A stretch of 46,382 nt of DNA from Candidatus Nitrosopumilus sp. (GTDB lineage: Archaea > Thermoproteota > Nitrososphaeria > Nitrososphaerales > Nitrosopumilaceae). Positions within the stretch are counted from its first letter, which is position 1, and each line of letters opens with the position of its first letter. Where the stretch lies: assembly GCA_029881195.1 (NCBI GenBank), contig JAOUNB010000005.1, forward strand, positions 1 through 46,382. The letters are read 5' to 3'. Under the pieces are notes generated by a model that searched no databases, was not told where the DNA came from, and was given only the letters and a program-made list of their open reading frames with translations. The position numbers and the translations under genes were made by a program. Of this stretch, positions 1-8,870 are shown piece after piece.

Positions 1-655
1 TCTTCAGACATCTGAAAGAAATGCCATACATCGAGAAATTATTATAAAATCTAAAAAACTCATGTTGCGTTATGGTGTAATTGAGCTTAGTAGAACCATT
101 ACGGGGTATGTTAAAGGAAATTATAATGAGTCATCAGAAAACTTTGAAACTCACAATGGAGCAAGTATTTCATCCTGGAGGAATTTTAACTGGAAATCAA
201 AACATTCCTCAATAAGTATCATAATGCCTCCAGAATTCGTTTTAAAATCCAACCTTGAATCAAAAAGTCAGATATCTGCAGATTCTAGAATTCATACTAT
301 TGTACATGTTTTTGTCAATGCTGCGAAAATTATCACAAAATCCGAGTCAAATGACATTGATGCGTATTATGAAAATGGAGTAATCCATCTTTATGATAAT
401 TCTTCAGATGGATTTAATGGATGCAGTAAAATAATCTATGATAATTTTGAAAAAATTCTCAATACTTGTTGTTCTTTACTTCATGATTGTGATTGTCCTG
501 TAGACTTCAAACAAAAAAAATCAATAAAAAATGGTGATAAATGGGGTGGATGCCCAAAGTGTACATTTACTACAAATTATTGTGTTACAAAAAACAAAGA
601 CTTGTCAAAAAATGATGCAAAAGAATTTTTTGCTATTTTTTCTAATCAAATCTAG
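1..655 (+). CDS. C-terminal part of a DUF1998 (MZB) DEAD/DEAH helicase, cut by window edge
   Basis: The reading frame is open from base 2, before the first ATG at 62, so this is the 3' end of a longer gene. The protein matches the end of the complete helicase at 3548-6058 in layout: a GYV segment, a strand ending in MPP (HAP in the other), then a Y-D-x-F-E-K helix and a cysteine cluster CDC...CPKCTFTTNYC that parallels CPC...CPRCTFSYRC. That cluster is the metal-binding end of DUF1998/MZB, found on MrfA/YprA-type superfamily 2 helicases. The motor domains must lie upstream of the window. The insert between the cysteine pairs is longer than in the paralogue. Confidence 0.75.
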   Translation, partial: LQTSERNAIHREIIIKSKKLMLRYGVIELSRTITGYVKGNYNESSENFETHNGASISSWRNFNWKSKHSSISIIMPPEFVLKSNLESKSQISADSRIHTIVHVFVNAAKIITKSESNDIDAYYENGVIHLYDNSSDGFNGCSKIIYDNFEKILNTCCSLLHDCDCPVDFKQKKSIKNGDKWGGCPKCTFTTNYCVTKNKDLSKNDAKEFFAIFSNQI

Positions 656-747
656 AATTTCATCTAATTATTGCTTAACCTGTTTTATGTACTGAAAATT
701 GCCTAGTTCAGCATATAGTTTTGAGCCCATTTTGATGAAATTTTGTG

Positions 748-862
748 TGCCGGGGGCGAGTTTCGAACTCGCGACCTCCAGATTATGAGTATTGCCTTAG
801 TTGGAGAACCGTTAGAGATTACCAAGCGAACTGGCACTCTAACCAGGCTGAGCTACCCCGGC
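748..862 (-). tRNA. tRNA-Met (CAT) with an intron of about 40 nt
   Basis: Read on the minus strand, a 7-bp acceptor stem GCCGGGG/CCCCGGC with discriminator A encloses a D arm (GCTC/GAGT) and a T arm GCGAG-TTCGAAA-CTCGC. The gene is 115 nt, about 40 nt longer than a mature 75-nt tRNA. The only sensible anticodon is CAT in the loop CTCATAA directly before the 3' strand TCTGG, whose partner CCAG lies 44 nt upstream. The intron therefore lies 5' of the anticodon (after position 31 or 32) rather than at the usual 37/38. Acceptor and discriminator suit elongator Met; Ile2(CAT) is not formally excluded. Pair 31:39 would be a T-T mismatch. Confidence 0.85.
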
Positions 863-934
863 ATACTGGATGTCTAAAAATTTGGGAAATTAAATGATTC
901 TAAAATAAACGCAATTAATTATCAGATCATATTT

Positions 935-2596
935 TTACTTTAAATCATTCCACTTTACATTTTCATCTTTGACCCAGAGGAATTTCTTTTGTAATGCTGA
1001 CGTGTATAATTTCTCCCATTCTGCACCTACTTCATCAGTCCATGCTTTGAATATGCGAGGATCAATATAATTTCTCAGTGATGTTCCGATGTTGTAATCT
1101 TTGGTTTTCTCAGACAAGTCAATTTGCAGCTTTAATTTCTGTAATCTTTCTCTGTGTTTTTTCTTTTGTTTTTTGATTTGTTCATTTATGGTTTTAATTC
1201 TTTTTTCCTTGTTTTTCTTTTGAGTATCTGTTTTTGATTGTGATGACTCGACTTTTTTTAGTGTCTCTTCAGTCTTCTTCCAGGGTTCTTCTTTTTCTAT
1301 CTTTTTGAGAGTATCTCGTTTCTTTTCTAATGACTGTTCAAATGTTTTCGGGATTGTTCTTTTATGATTACACATCATGGCTGCCTCAAGATTTGCCAAT
1401 TTTGCGTGATATAGTTTCTCATTTAGCGTCTTTCCTTTCATGTTGTCATGTTCTACAAGATAGTTTTTGACAACTGTTGTAGCCAAGTATGTCCTGAATA
1501 CCTTGGCAGTTAAACCCTTTACGATACTGGAATAATATGCATTTACATGCCTTGATGTTATATCCTCAAAAATCTCATCTTTTGGTTTTTTCTTCTCAAC
1601 TAATTTCTTTAAATTTTCTTGAAATTGTTTATCGTGTCCCTCTGCCACTATTGTCTCCTGCCATCTAACACTATCTTTACCTAGAAAATCAAACTCAATA
1701 GCATTTCCTGATATTTTGATATGTTCTTTTCTAAGGGTGGTGGCACCTACAGTGTCTGCCTCATCTGGATCTTTTTCGTCTCCTACTCTCATTGCAGTTC
1801 TATAAATCAAATAGCAAGCTGTTGCAATTCTACTTATTTTTGGATCCGTACTTTTCATGTCCTTTACAATCCTATCTTTAATTTTGTCAATCTCTTTTGC
1901 AAGCTTTACAGCTTTTTCGTACTTTTCTTTATCCCTATCTTGTTTTAGTCCCGCAGTATCTGCAAGCCATACATATTTTCTTTTTTGTGTAAGAAAATCC
2001 ATCCAGCTTGCCAACCACATAGAGTCCTTATCATGAATTATTTTCCCCCATTTGCCTTCAGGTACTTTGGCTTCTTTGCCAAGATTCAGTGTGACATCTT
2101 TTGTGGTGACTCTGGGCTTCCATCTTCCTCTCAGTGGATGTTCTCCTCTTCCAATGAATATTCCAGGTGGTTCTGCCATGTAATTTCCAACCTCTACCTC
2201 CTTTCCATCCATTATGGCAATTCCATATTTTGCTTTCAATTTTTCGCGTATTTCTTTTCTTTTGGCAGCAAGTGATTTTTTCTCCTCTTTTGTCATTATT
2301 TCTTTAAGATCTCTTTCTTTGTCAACTACTTTGTAGGCATTTGAAAAATCAATGTCTTCATATGATATTTTCTTAAATTTTGAATCTAGTGTTTTAGCAA
2401 AATCTGATGTGAAGTTTTTTTGAAAGACTTTATCTTGAACATATGGTGTGTCCTTTTTTTTTGCCCACTGGTATATCATTTCTTCTTGGTTAGGATCGAG
2501 TATTGTATTTTCACCCTTGATCTTAATTGTGATACCTTGAGCCTCATATTCAGGAGGGAATAATATTCCATTATGTTGTAACGTTTTCCATTTCAT
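935..2596 (-). CDS. topIB: DNA topoisomerase IB (eukaryote-type)
   Basis: This enzyme relaxes supercoils by nicking one strand through a 3'-phosphotyrosyl bond. The N-terminal part (about residues 1-200) resembles the DNA-binding core of eukaryotic Top1 (HNG-x-LFPPEYE, FTSDF, PPGIFIGRGEHP). The core catalytic segment has RTAMRVGDEKDPDEADTVGA and the C-terminus has the active tyrosine in NYIDPR, 43 residues before the end. A lysine-rich coiled-coil linker (roughly 420-490) joins core and C-terminal domain. TopIB is a known thaumarchaeal trait. I prefer the ATG at 2596 (553 aa); an in-frame GTG lies three codons earlier. Confidence 0.93.
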   Translation of the reverse strand: MKWKTLQHNGILFPPEYEAQGITIKIKGENTILDPNQEEMIYQWAKKKDTPYVQDKVFQKNFTSDFAKTLDSKFKKISYEDIDFSNAYKVVDKERDLKEIMTKEEKKSLAAKRKEIREKLKAKYGIAIMDGKEVEVGNYMAEPPGIFIGRGEHPLRGRWKPRVTTKDVTLNLGKEAKVPEGKWGKIIHDKDSMWLASWMDFLTQKRKYVWLADTAGLKQDRDKEKYEKAVKLAKEIDKIKDRIVKDMKSTDPKISRIATACYLIYRTAMRVGDEKDPDEADTVGATTLRKEHIKISGNAIEFDFLGKDSVRWQETIVAEGHDKQFQENLKKLVEKKKPKDEIFEDITSRHVNAYYSSIVKGLTAKVFRTYLATTVVKNYLVEHDNMKGKTLNEKLYHAKLANLEAAMMCNHKRTIPKTFEQSLEKKRDTLKKIEKEEPWKKTEETLKKVESSQSKTDTQKKNKEKRIKTINEQIKKQKKKHRERLQKLKLQIDLSEKTKDYNIGTSLRNYIDPRIFKAWTDEVGAEWEKLYTSALQKKFLWVKDENVKWNDLK

Positions 2597-2673
2597 TATT
2601 TTCACTTTAAAATTGCGGACTTTGACAAAAACTCTATCTTATGTGTATATCAATTTAACGTACAAGTTCTATT

Positions 2674-3504
2674 TCAGCCTGGAAATAGCTCTTTGCTTAG
2701 ATATTTCTCAAATTCTAGGTCTGTTTTCATCTTTTTTGCTTCCATAAACATTGCAGCATCAGTTCCTACAATATATCTTGGCAACATCTCCTCGTCATGA
2801 ATTGCTTTCATTATTACTTTGGCAACTTCAGATGGTGGAGTTCCCATTTGTACCATCATCCTTAACCCTGAAAGAATATGATCAGTGATCTCTTTGTATT
2901 TGGGATCCTTCGTTGAATCAGGAATTAGCATTGATTCAAAAAAGTTTGTTTTAATCACTCCTGGTTCAATTAAAGTAGTCTTTATTCCAAACTGCCCAAG
3001 TTCATATCGTAGACATTCACCTAGCCCTTCAAGTGCAAATTTTGAACTGATATATGCTGGAGATCCTGGCAGGCCCATTCTTCCTGCAACTGAGCTGATG
3101 TTTATGATATTTCCTGACTTTTGTTTTCTCATTATTGGGGAAATCTCTTGAATTATTTTTACAATGCTAAAGAAATTAGTCTCGAACTGTTTTCTAAAAT
3201 CATTAACTGAAACATCTTCTGTACAACCAAACTGCCCGTATCCTGCATTGTTTATTAAAACATCTATTCTTCCGCAATCTGAAACTATCTTCTTTATTGC
3301 AGAAATTATTGATTCTTCCTTATCAACATCTAATTGTATGATTTCAATTGAAAGATTTTCCTTTTTTGCAGCTTGCTCTAACTCACCTGATTTTTTTATA
3401 TCTCTCATGCTTGCAAAAGTTTTGTATCCGTCTCTTGCAAGTGCCAACGCTGATTCTAATCCAATTCCTGAAGAACTGCCTGTAACAAGAGCTACTTTTT
3501 CCAC
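2674..3504 (-). CDS. short-chain dehydrogenase/reductase (SDR)
   Basis: A classical SDR of 276 aa. The N-terminal Rossmann motif TGSSSGIG binds NAD(P), NNAG follows near residue 88, and the catalytic S...YISSK (Ser-Tyr-Lys) comes after the strand IINISSVAG. It reads GTG as start: the only nearby ATG is in another frame, and the Rossmann strand begins right after it (EKVALVTG). The substrate cannot be told; specificity lies in the C-terminal third. It is transcribed in the same direction as the helicase to its right and may be co-transcribed (43 nt gap). Confidence 0.9.
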   Translation of the reverse strand: MEKVALVTGSSSGIGLESALALARDGYKTFASMRDIKKSGELEQAAKKENLSIEIIQLDVDKEESIISAIKKIVSDCGRIDVLINNAGYGQFGCTEDVSVNDFRKQFETNFFSIVKIIQEISPIMRKQKSGNIINISSVAGRMGLPGSPAYISSKFALEGLGECLRYELGQFGIKTTLIEPGVIKTNFFESMLIPDSTKDPKYKEITDHILSGLRMMVQMGTPPSEVAKVIMKAIHDEEMLPRYIVGTDAAMFMEAKKMKTDLEFEKYLSKELFPG

Positions 3505-3547
3505 ATTATTGCTAGATTTTTTGGTCTATTTATCCCATTTTGATTTG

Positions 3548-6058
3548 TTATACTAGTGGTCTGTCTCCTTCAGTAGGGTCTATCAGTTCTGTTTTTTCTC
3601 CTTTGTTAATTCTCTCAAGAATTTCCAATGCTGAATATTTATGGAGAAATTCGTTATTGTTTCCGCATCTGTATGAGAACGTACATCGTGGACATCCTGA
3701 CTCATTTTTGCAAGGACATTCTTTTACGATATGCATGCTTCTCTCAAGGGCTTTTTCAAATCTGTCATACAGTGCTTTACTGGCACCACTTCCACCAATG
3801 GCTCCATCGTAGATGAAAATCAGACCCGAAGTGCCTAATGATATTCCACCCAAATCTTGAGAAACTCCGCCTGTTATCATATTGCTTCCTTCAATCACAA
3901 CATGTTCTGTTGCATGATATCCGCTGGCTTCTGTATAGTCTTCATCTTCTGCTTTCTCTATTACTTTGAGAGGTCTTGGTGCATGAAAGACAATTCCTTT
4001 GGTTACAAAATCATACTCTAGTGGTGTATCTAACATTATTTTTTCTCCTTGAGTAATTTCTTGACCTAACTCTATGTTGACATATCCGTAAACTTTCTTT
4101 TGAATATGTAATTTACAAAATGCAACTTCTACCCCATTTGCAATTCTTTTCTCAAAAACGGTTTCTATTGTAGGCCATTCCTCTGTTAGTGATTTTGTGT
4201 AATACGGATAGTCCCTTGAAATTCTTTCAAGTCTTGCAATATTTTTTCTAGGATAATCAAATTCTTTTACTCTGTAACGAATACCTGCCAAAAAATAGAT
4301 CGCATCTTTGTGTAATTCTTCTAAAGCAATTGGAAGCACCCTGTCTCCAACTTTTCTATCTGTTAGAAATATGTCAATAGACTTACCTATTCCTCTTATA
4401 CTATATTCATTTAACATGGAACTTATTTTATCAAAATTGGGAACAATTCTGTTGTTAAATATTTTCAGATTTTCCTTGATGATGTGGTACTCAATAATCT
4501 CTTGGTGTTCTTTTAATTCGTGTTTGGATATTGGCCTATCGCATGCCATTGCTAATACTTGAAATTCTTCTACAAATGGATTCTTTGGATCAATGTATGT
4601 TTTTTCAATATCTTCAAAATAATCATCAGGATGATTTTTGTAGTACTGTGATATGGGATCATTTCCCAATGTCAAAAATGCGTATCCTCTTTGCCCTTTT
4701 CTTGCAGCCCTTCCGATTCTTTGGATTAATCTGTTCACCGGAATGGTAGATGATATGACACAATCAACATTTCCTACATCTATACCTAATTCAAGCGTGG
4801 GAGTGCAAGAAATAGCTTGCAACTTATCCTCTTTGAATTGCTTCTCTACTGCAGTTCTATAGTTTACCATTAATCCTGCCCGATGAACTTTGATGTTAAC
4901 TTTATGCCTCTTTGCTTGTATTGCTAAAAGCTCTGAGTTTAGATGAGAATTATTAAACACCATGGTCTTGTGATTTTTTTCTGTTAGTTTTTTTGTCAGT
5001 TCCACCATTAGGTTTCTTTGAGTTCTCAGTGATGGAAAAAGCATTACAAAATCTGTTTGACCTTTTTTTCCAAAACCGTGAACAATTTGCATTTTTTCTC
5101 CAAATAATTGCTCACAGAAATTTTTTGCATCATCTAAAGTGGCGGACGCTGCAACAAATTGTATCTTATTACTGCAAATTCTTTTGAGTCTTTTGATGAT
5201 GTAGTGCACATTAGATCCAAAAATCCCAGAATAGACATGTGCTTCATCTACAATTAGAATTCTGGTGGATGATAACAATGATGAAAATTTTGTTTGGTGC
5301 CACATATGATAATGTAACACATCAAAATTTGTAACTAAAATTTGAGGGGGCTCATTAACAATCTCTCTTCTTTCCTGAACTTTTGTGTCTCCATCAAAAA
5401 CTTTGACATCTACCCCAATCTTTTCTGCAAATTTTTGAATTTTTGGGGTTTGATCTCGCGCTAAAGCTTTTGTTGGGTAAACAAAGATTGCAAAGACATT
5501 TCCTTTAGTTGCCTCTTTTTTGATTCTTTGAATTACTGGAATCAAAAATGCTTCTGTTTTTCCAGATGCAGTTGGTGCCTCAATAACGATATTTTCTCCA
5601 AATACGATTTCTTGTATTGACTCTTCTTGAAATTTGTAAAATTCTTTGATCTTTAATTCTTTGAGATGTCCAGTGATGGATTCATCCAATCCCATTTCTT
5701 CAATTTTAGAACCCATCTTGGGCTCAGGATTCTTCAAAACTCTGTATTGTGAAATATAGTCTTTCTTTGAAAATAGAATTTCTTCTGTGATTTTATCTGG
5801 CTTATTATTTCTTATCATCTCCTTGATTTCGTTTTCTGCCCTGATTATTCCTTCATCTTTTAGCTCTTCCGATAACCCCTTTTCAGTAATTAACCCTTTA
5901 TCAAATCGTGACAGGAATTCAAGAAATACCTCGTCAATGTTTTTTGAAAATTCTAACAGATCTTCTATGCCACATTTTCCACATGAAACATGCATTTTCT
6001 TGTTAAATGTTTTTTGTATCTCTATCTTTGATTTGCATTTTGGGCATGAGAGTTTCAA
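3548..6058 (-). CDS. superfamily 2 DEAD/DEAH helicase with C-terminal DUF1998 (MrfA/YprA-like)
   Basis: An 836-aa ATP-dependent nucleic-acid motor. An N-terminal zinc ribbon (CPKC at 5-8, CGKC at 26-29) precedes the helicase: Walker A APTASGKT at 161-168, DEAH at 271-274, SAT at 305-307, and motif VI QRIGRAARKGQRG. The C-terminal third ends in a four-cysteine site CPC...CPRC...C, typical of DUF1998/MZB. Bacterial MrfA of this family acts in excision repair of crosslinks; a DNA-repair role here is inference. The start is TTG: an in-frame TAG lies two codons before it and the zinc ribbon begins immediately. A paralogue is cut by the left window edge. Confidence 0.9.
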   Translation of the reverse strand: MKLSCPKCKSKIEIQKTFNKKMHVSCGKCGIEDLLEFSKNIDEVFLEFLSRFDKGLITEKGLSEELKDEGIIRAENEIKEMIRNNKPDKITEEILFSKKDYISQYRVLKNPEPKMGSKIEEMGLDESITGHLKELKIKEFYKFQEESIQEIVFGENIVIEAPTASGKTEAFLIPVIQRIKKEATKGNVFAIFVYPTKALARDQTPKIQKFAEKIGVDVKVFDGDTKVQERREIVNEPPQILVTNFDVLHYHMWHQTKFSSLLSSTRILIVDEAHVYSGIFGSNVHYIIKRLKRICSNKIQFVAASATLDDAKNFCEQLFGEKMQIVHGFGKKGQTDFVMLFPSLRTQRNLMVELTKKLTEKNHKTMVFNNSHLNSELLAIQAKRHKVNIKVHRAGLMVNYRTAVEKQFKEDKLQAISCTPTLELGIDVGNVDCVISSTIPVNRLIQRIGRAARKGQRGYAFLTLGNDPISQYYKNHPDDYFEDIEKTYIDPKNPFVEEFQVLAMACDRPISKHELKEHQEIIEYHIIKENLKIFNNRIVPNFDKISSMLNEYSIRGIGKSIDIFLTDRKVGDRVLPIALEELHKDAIYFLAGIRYRVKEFDYPRKNIARLERISRDYPYYTKSLTEEWPTIETVFEKRIANGVEVAFCKLHIQKKVYGYVNIELGQEITQGEKIMLDTPLEYDFVTKGIVFHAPRPLKVIEKAEDEDYTEASGYHATEHVVIEGSNMITGGVSQDLGGISLGTSGLIFIYDGAIGGSGASKALYDRFEKALERSMHIVKECPCKNESGCPRCTFSYRCGNNNEFLHKYSALEILERINKGEKTELIDPTEGDRPLV

Positions 6059-6153
6059 GATCTACTTTGCTGCTGTTATTTGGTGATTTATTGTTTAATC
6101 ACAACTAAGTACCCATGACATTATTAAGTTAGAAAATAGTCTTGAATTTAAAA

Positions 6154-6930
6154 ATGAAAAAAATTGAAATCAACAAAATTTACAATCTGAATTGTATTGA
6201 AGGAATGAATTTAATTTCCAAAAATAATATTGATCTTGTCATTACTGATCCTCCATTTGCAATAAATTTTAAGGCAAAAAAAGCAAACTATAACAGAATT
6301 TCATCACGAGTATTATCCGGTTACAATGAAATCCAACCTAAAGATTACTATGATTTTACATTTGGATGGATGAGTGAGGTTTTTCGAATTTTAAAGGATT
6401 CTGGAAGCATGTATGTTTTTTCTGGATGGAATAATCTTAAAGATATTCTACGGGCATTAGACGATGTTGGATTTACTACTATAAATCACATAATCTGGAA
6501 ATATCAGTTTGGAGTAGTTACGAAAAAAAAATTTGTTACCTCTCACTATCATTGCCTTTATGTCTGCAAAGATGACAAAAAACGAAAATTCTTTCCATTT
6601 ACTAGGTTTCAAAAAGAAGACAAAACAAAAGATGGACGAAGTCTTCATTATAAAGACAAAGAAGATGTGTGGGATATAAAAAGAGAATATTGGACAGGCG
6701 ATGAAAAAACTCCTACTAAACTTCCTTCTGAGTTAATCAAAAAATTATTGGAATACTCTAGTGAAAAAAAAGATATTGTACTTGATCCATTCCTTGGATC
6801 AGGGCAAGTTGCAGTAGTAAGTAAATCTCTAAATCGACGTTTTTTAGGTTTTGAAATTGTTCCTGATTATTACAAATTTGCTAAAAAACGACTTGATAAA
6901 AACATGTACAGAATCAAAAACTCAAACTAG
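6154..6930 (+). CDS. site-specific DNA methyltransferase (N6-adenine or N4-cytosine, beta class)
   Basis: The protein has catalytic motif IV DPPF near residue 35, ahead of the SAM-binding motif I DPFLGSGQVAV near residue 215. That order marks beta-class amino-methyltransferases. The stretch between carries a possible target-recognition region (about 85-180). DPPF is seen in both N6A and N4C enzymes, so the modified base is open. I prefer ATG at 6154 (258 aa) over a TTG four codons upstream. No restriction endonuclease gene is adjacent, so it looks like an orphan methylase. It ends back to back with tatA. Confidence 0.88.
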   Translation: MKKIEINKIYNLNCIEGMNLISKNNIDLVITDPPFAINFKAKKANYNRISSRVLSGYNEIQPKDYYDFTFGWMSEVFRILKDSGSMYVFSGWNNLKDILRALDDVGFTTINHIIWKYQFGVVTKKKFVTSHYHCLYVCKDDKKRKFFPFTRFQKEDKTKDGRSLHYKDKEDVWDIKREYWTGDEKTPTKLPSELIKKLLEYSSEKKDIVLDPFLGSGQVAVVSKSLNRRFLGFEIVPDYYKFAKKRLDKNMYRIKNSN

Positions 6931-7275
6931 TTATTTCTTTTCTGGTTCATTGATTCTTTTTTGACCTATTTTATCTGATATACTTTTTCGAAGTTCTTCG
7001 TCTGTCTTACCATCTACTTTAACCCCTGCTGATCTTGCAATCATTTCTAACTTTTCTCTTTCTGTTTCTACAGGTCCTGAGATTCTTGGTGATTCTTCAG
7101 TAATCTCTTTCATATTGTCTTGGATTTCATTTTTTGCCTTGTTATATTCATTTACTGCTTTTCCTAGTTTTCTCGCAGCTCCTGGAAGTCTGCCAGTTCC
7201 CAAAATCAACACTAGTGCCACAAAAATTATGATTAACCATTCGCTTCCTCCTACATTTAGTGAATGTTCAAGCAT
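6931..7275 (-). CDS. tatA: Sec-independent translocase subunit TatA/E
   Basis: A 114-aa membrane protein: a short N-terminus, one hydrophobic helix (about residues 14-28), the hinge G-x-x-x-LPG and an amphipathic helix AARKLGKAVNEYNKAKNE, followed by a charged tail. This is the standard TatA/TatE plan; TatA forms the pore for export of folded twin-arginine substrates. The tail of about 60 residues is polar with a PEKK end. tatC is not in the window. The stop codon abuts the stop of the converging methylase gene. Confidence 0.9.
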   Translation of the reverse strand: MLEHSLNVGGSEWLIIIFVALVLILGTGRLPGAARKLGKAVNEYNKAKNEIQDNMKEITEESPRISGPVETEREKLEMIARSAGVKVDGKTDEELRKSISDKIGQKRINEPEKK

Positions 7276-7375
7276 GTTCTGATTTAGTAAAATTTGAAAT
7301 TAAACGTAATGTTGAAGATTTATGCCTGGAAATCTGTATTCTCATTGAATATCATCCATGAGAAGCACTTATTGA

Positions 7376-7383
7376 TTTAAATA
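7376..7383 (+). promoter_or_regulatory. TATA box for the P-II gene
   Basis: TTTAAATA lies about 25 nt before the ATG at 7405, the spacing expected for a leaderless archaeal transcript. Confidence 0.55.
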
Positions 7384-7404
7384 AATTCAGCACTGTTGTA
7401 TTTT

Positions 7405-7719
7405 ATGAAAAAAATTGAAGCTATAGTCCAATCCGGTGCAAAAGATGCAGTTGTTACTGCAATCAAAAAAATTGGTGTTGGCGGTGTTACTATTCATCAA
7501 GTTCAAGGACAAGGCTCTCAAGATCCCCCTCTTGTTGGGCAATACTTTAGCAGAGACATGATTATCTGTGTTGTAGAAGATCCTAAAGTTGATGAAATTT
7601 TAGATGCAATTGCAAATGTTGCGTGCACTGGCACTAAAGGCGATGGAAAAGTCTTTGTTACTCCCGTTGACGACGCCCTTGATATTTGCACCAAAAAACG
7701 CGGAACCACATCAATCTAA
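7405..7719 (+). CDS. P-II family nitrogen regulatory protein
   Basis: A 104-aa P-II (GlnB/GlnK) protein, normally a trimer sensing ATP/ADP and 2-oxoglutarate. It begins MKKIEAIV, and the B/C-loop region TGTKGDGKVFVTPVDDALDI...KRG matches the family signature. The T-loop is shorter than in GlnB: about 14 residues (GSQDPPLVGQYFSR) in place of about 22, so partner and ligand behaviour may differ. No amtB lies beside it, unlike many glnK genes. Start chosen at ATG 7405; an in-frame TTG three codons upstream would overlap the leader. Confidence 0.92.
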   Translation: MKKIEAIVQSGAKDAVVTAIKKIGVGGVTIHQVQGQGSQDPPLVGQYFSRDMIICVVEDPKVDEILDAIANVACTGTKGDGKVFVTPVDDALDICTKKRGTTSI

Positions 7720-8870
7720 TTTTGAACTCTTTGTGGTTCTAGTTTATTTCTAGATATTATTGCAAATACTGCAACTCCGATTCCTATTATGCAAAATAAT
7801 ATGTATGGTGTTTCATTTCCAAATGATTGTGATATTGGGCCGCCGATAGTTGGCCCTACTGCCCAACCCATTCCAAAAATTGTTTCATAAGCTCCAATTA
7901 TTTTACCTGAAATTCCTTTTCTAGTTTTGCTCAAAATTATTTCCAATGTAAGTGGGAAGAAAATACTAAATCCAAATCCCATCAAAACTAGGGAAATGCC
8001 AAAACTAATGATTGAATTCGCAAAAATCGATATTGCTAGGCCAATTGAAACTGCAATTGTTCCTGCAATCAGAGTTTGGCTTGTATTTCTTGCAAATTTT
8101 CCTGCTAGTGCAAGAGATGCAACTCGTGATATCCCAAAAATAAAATATAGTAACAAAATGTCTGTTGCAGTCATACCTCTGTCATTTAGAAATGCAGGAT
8201 AAATCGTAAGAATTATTCCAAATGAAGATGTACAAAAAATCAACAATATTATTACTTCTGGAAATTTTTTCATCTCTTTAATCGATGACAAGGAAAATCC
8301 TTCATGATGGTTTTTGACACTTTTTCTTGAGGCTAAAAGTGAAGTAACTATTCCTGCAGCCAAAATAAATGCTGCAATTTGGAATAAAATCCTGTATGTT
8401 ATGTCTAATCCTTCTAAGAATACTGTTCCAAGTAAAGGGCCTACCATAAACCCAATTACAAAAAACATTGTAAACCAAGAGATATTTTTGACTCTATTTT
8501 TCTCCGTACTCTCATTAGATATTATGGATTCACATGGAGGCCAAAAAAATGCGTGAGCTATTCCAGTCATTATCCTAAATCCCATTATTTCTGGAACTGA
8601 TTGTGCAATTGATAGAAGATAGATAGATGCAGAATTAATGGCTGCCCCTAATGCAAGCAGATACCCATTGTTAATTCTGTCAAGAAGAATTCCTACAAAC
8701 AATGGGATGAACATATATGGAATAAAATTTGTTAATCCGATTAATCCCAACTCGGAATATGTTGCACCAATGATGTTCTTTGCAAATACTGGTAATATTG
8801 GGCCATGAAGTCCATATGAAATCCCTATAATTAGACCTGTAATGTTAACTAGGATCAGAACTCTGTTCAT
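7716..8870 (-). CDS. MFS transporter
   Basis: A 384-aa polytopic membrane protein with about 12 hydrophobic segments. The N-half loop motif GILLDRINNGYLLALGA corresponds to the conserved loop 2-3 of the major facilitator superfamily. The substrate is not evident; drug or metabolite efflux is typical for such short MFS proteins. Its ATG overlaps the stop of the upstream methyltransferase by four bases (ATGA), so the two are translated from one message. The 3' end overlaps the converging P-II gene by four bases. Confidence 0.88.
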   Translation of the reverse strand: MNRVLILVNITGLIIGISYGLHGPILPVFAKNIIGATYSELGLIGLTNFIPYMFIPLFVGILLDRINNGYLLALGAAINSASIYLLSIAQSVPEIMGFRIMTGIAHAFFWPPCESIISNESTEKNRVKNISWFTMFFVIGFMVGPLLGTVFLEGLDITYRILFQIAAFILAAGIVTSLLASRKSVKNHHEGFSLSSIKEMKKFPEVIILLIFCTSSFGIILTIYPAFLNDRGMTATDILLLYFIFGISRVASLALAGKFARNTSQTLIAGTIAVSIGLAISIFANSIISFGISLVLMGFGFSIFFPLTLEIILSKTRKGISGKIIGAYETIFGMGWAVGPTIGGPISQSFGNETPYILFCIIGIGVAVFAIISRNKLEPQRVQN

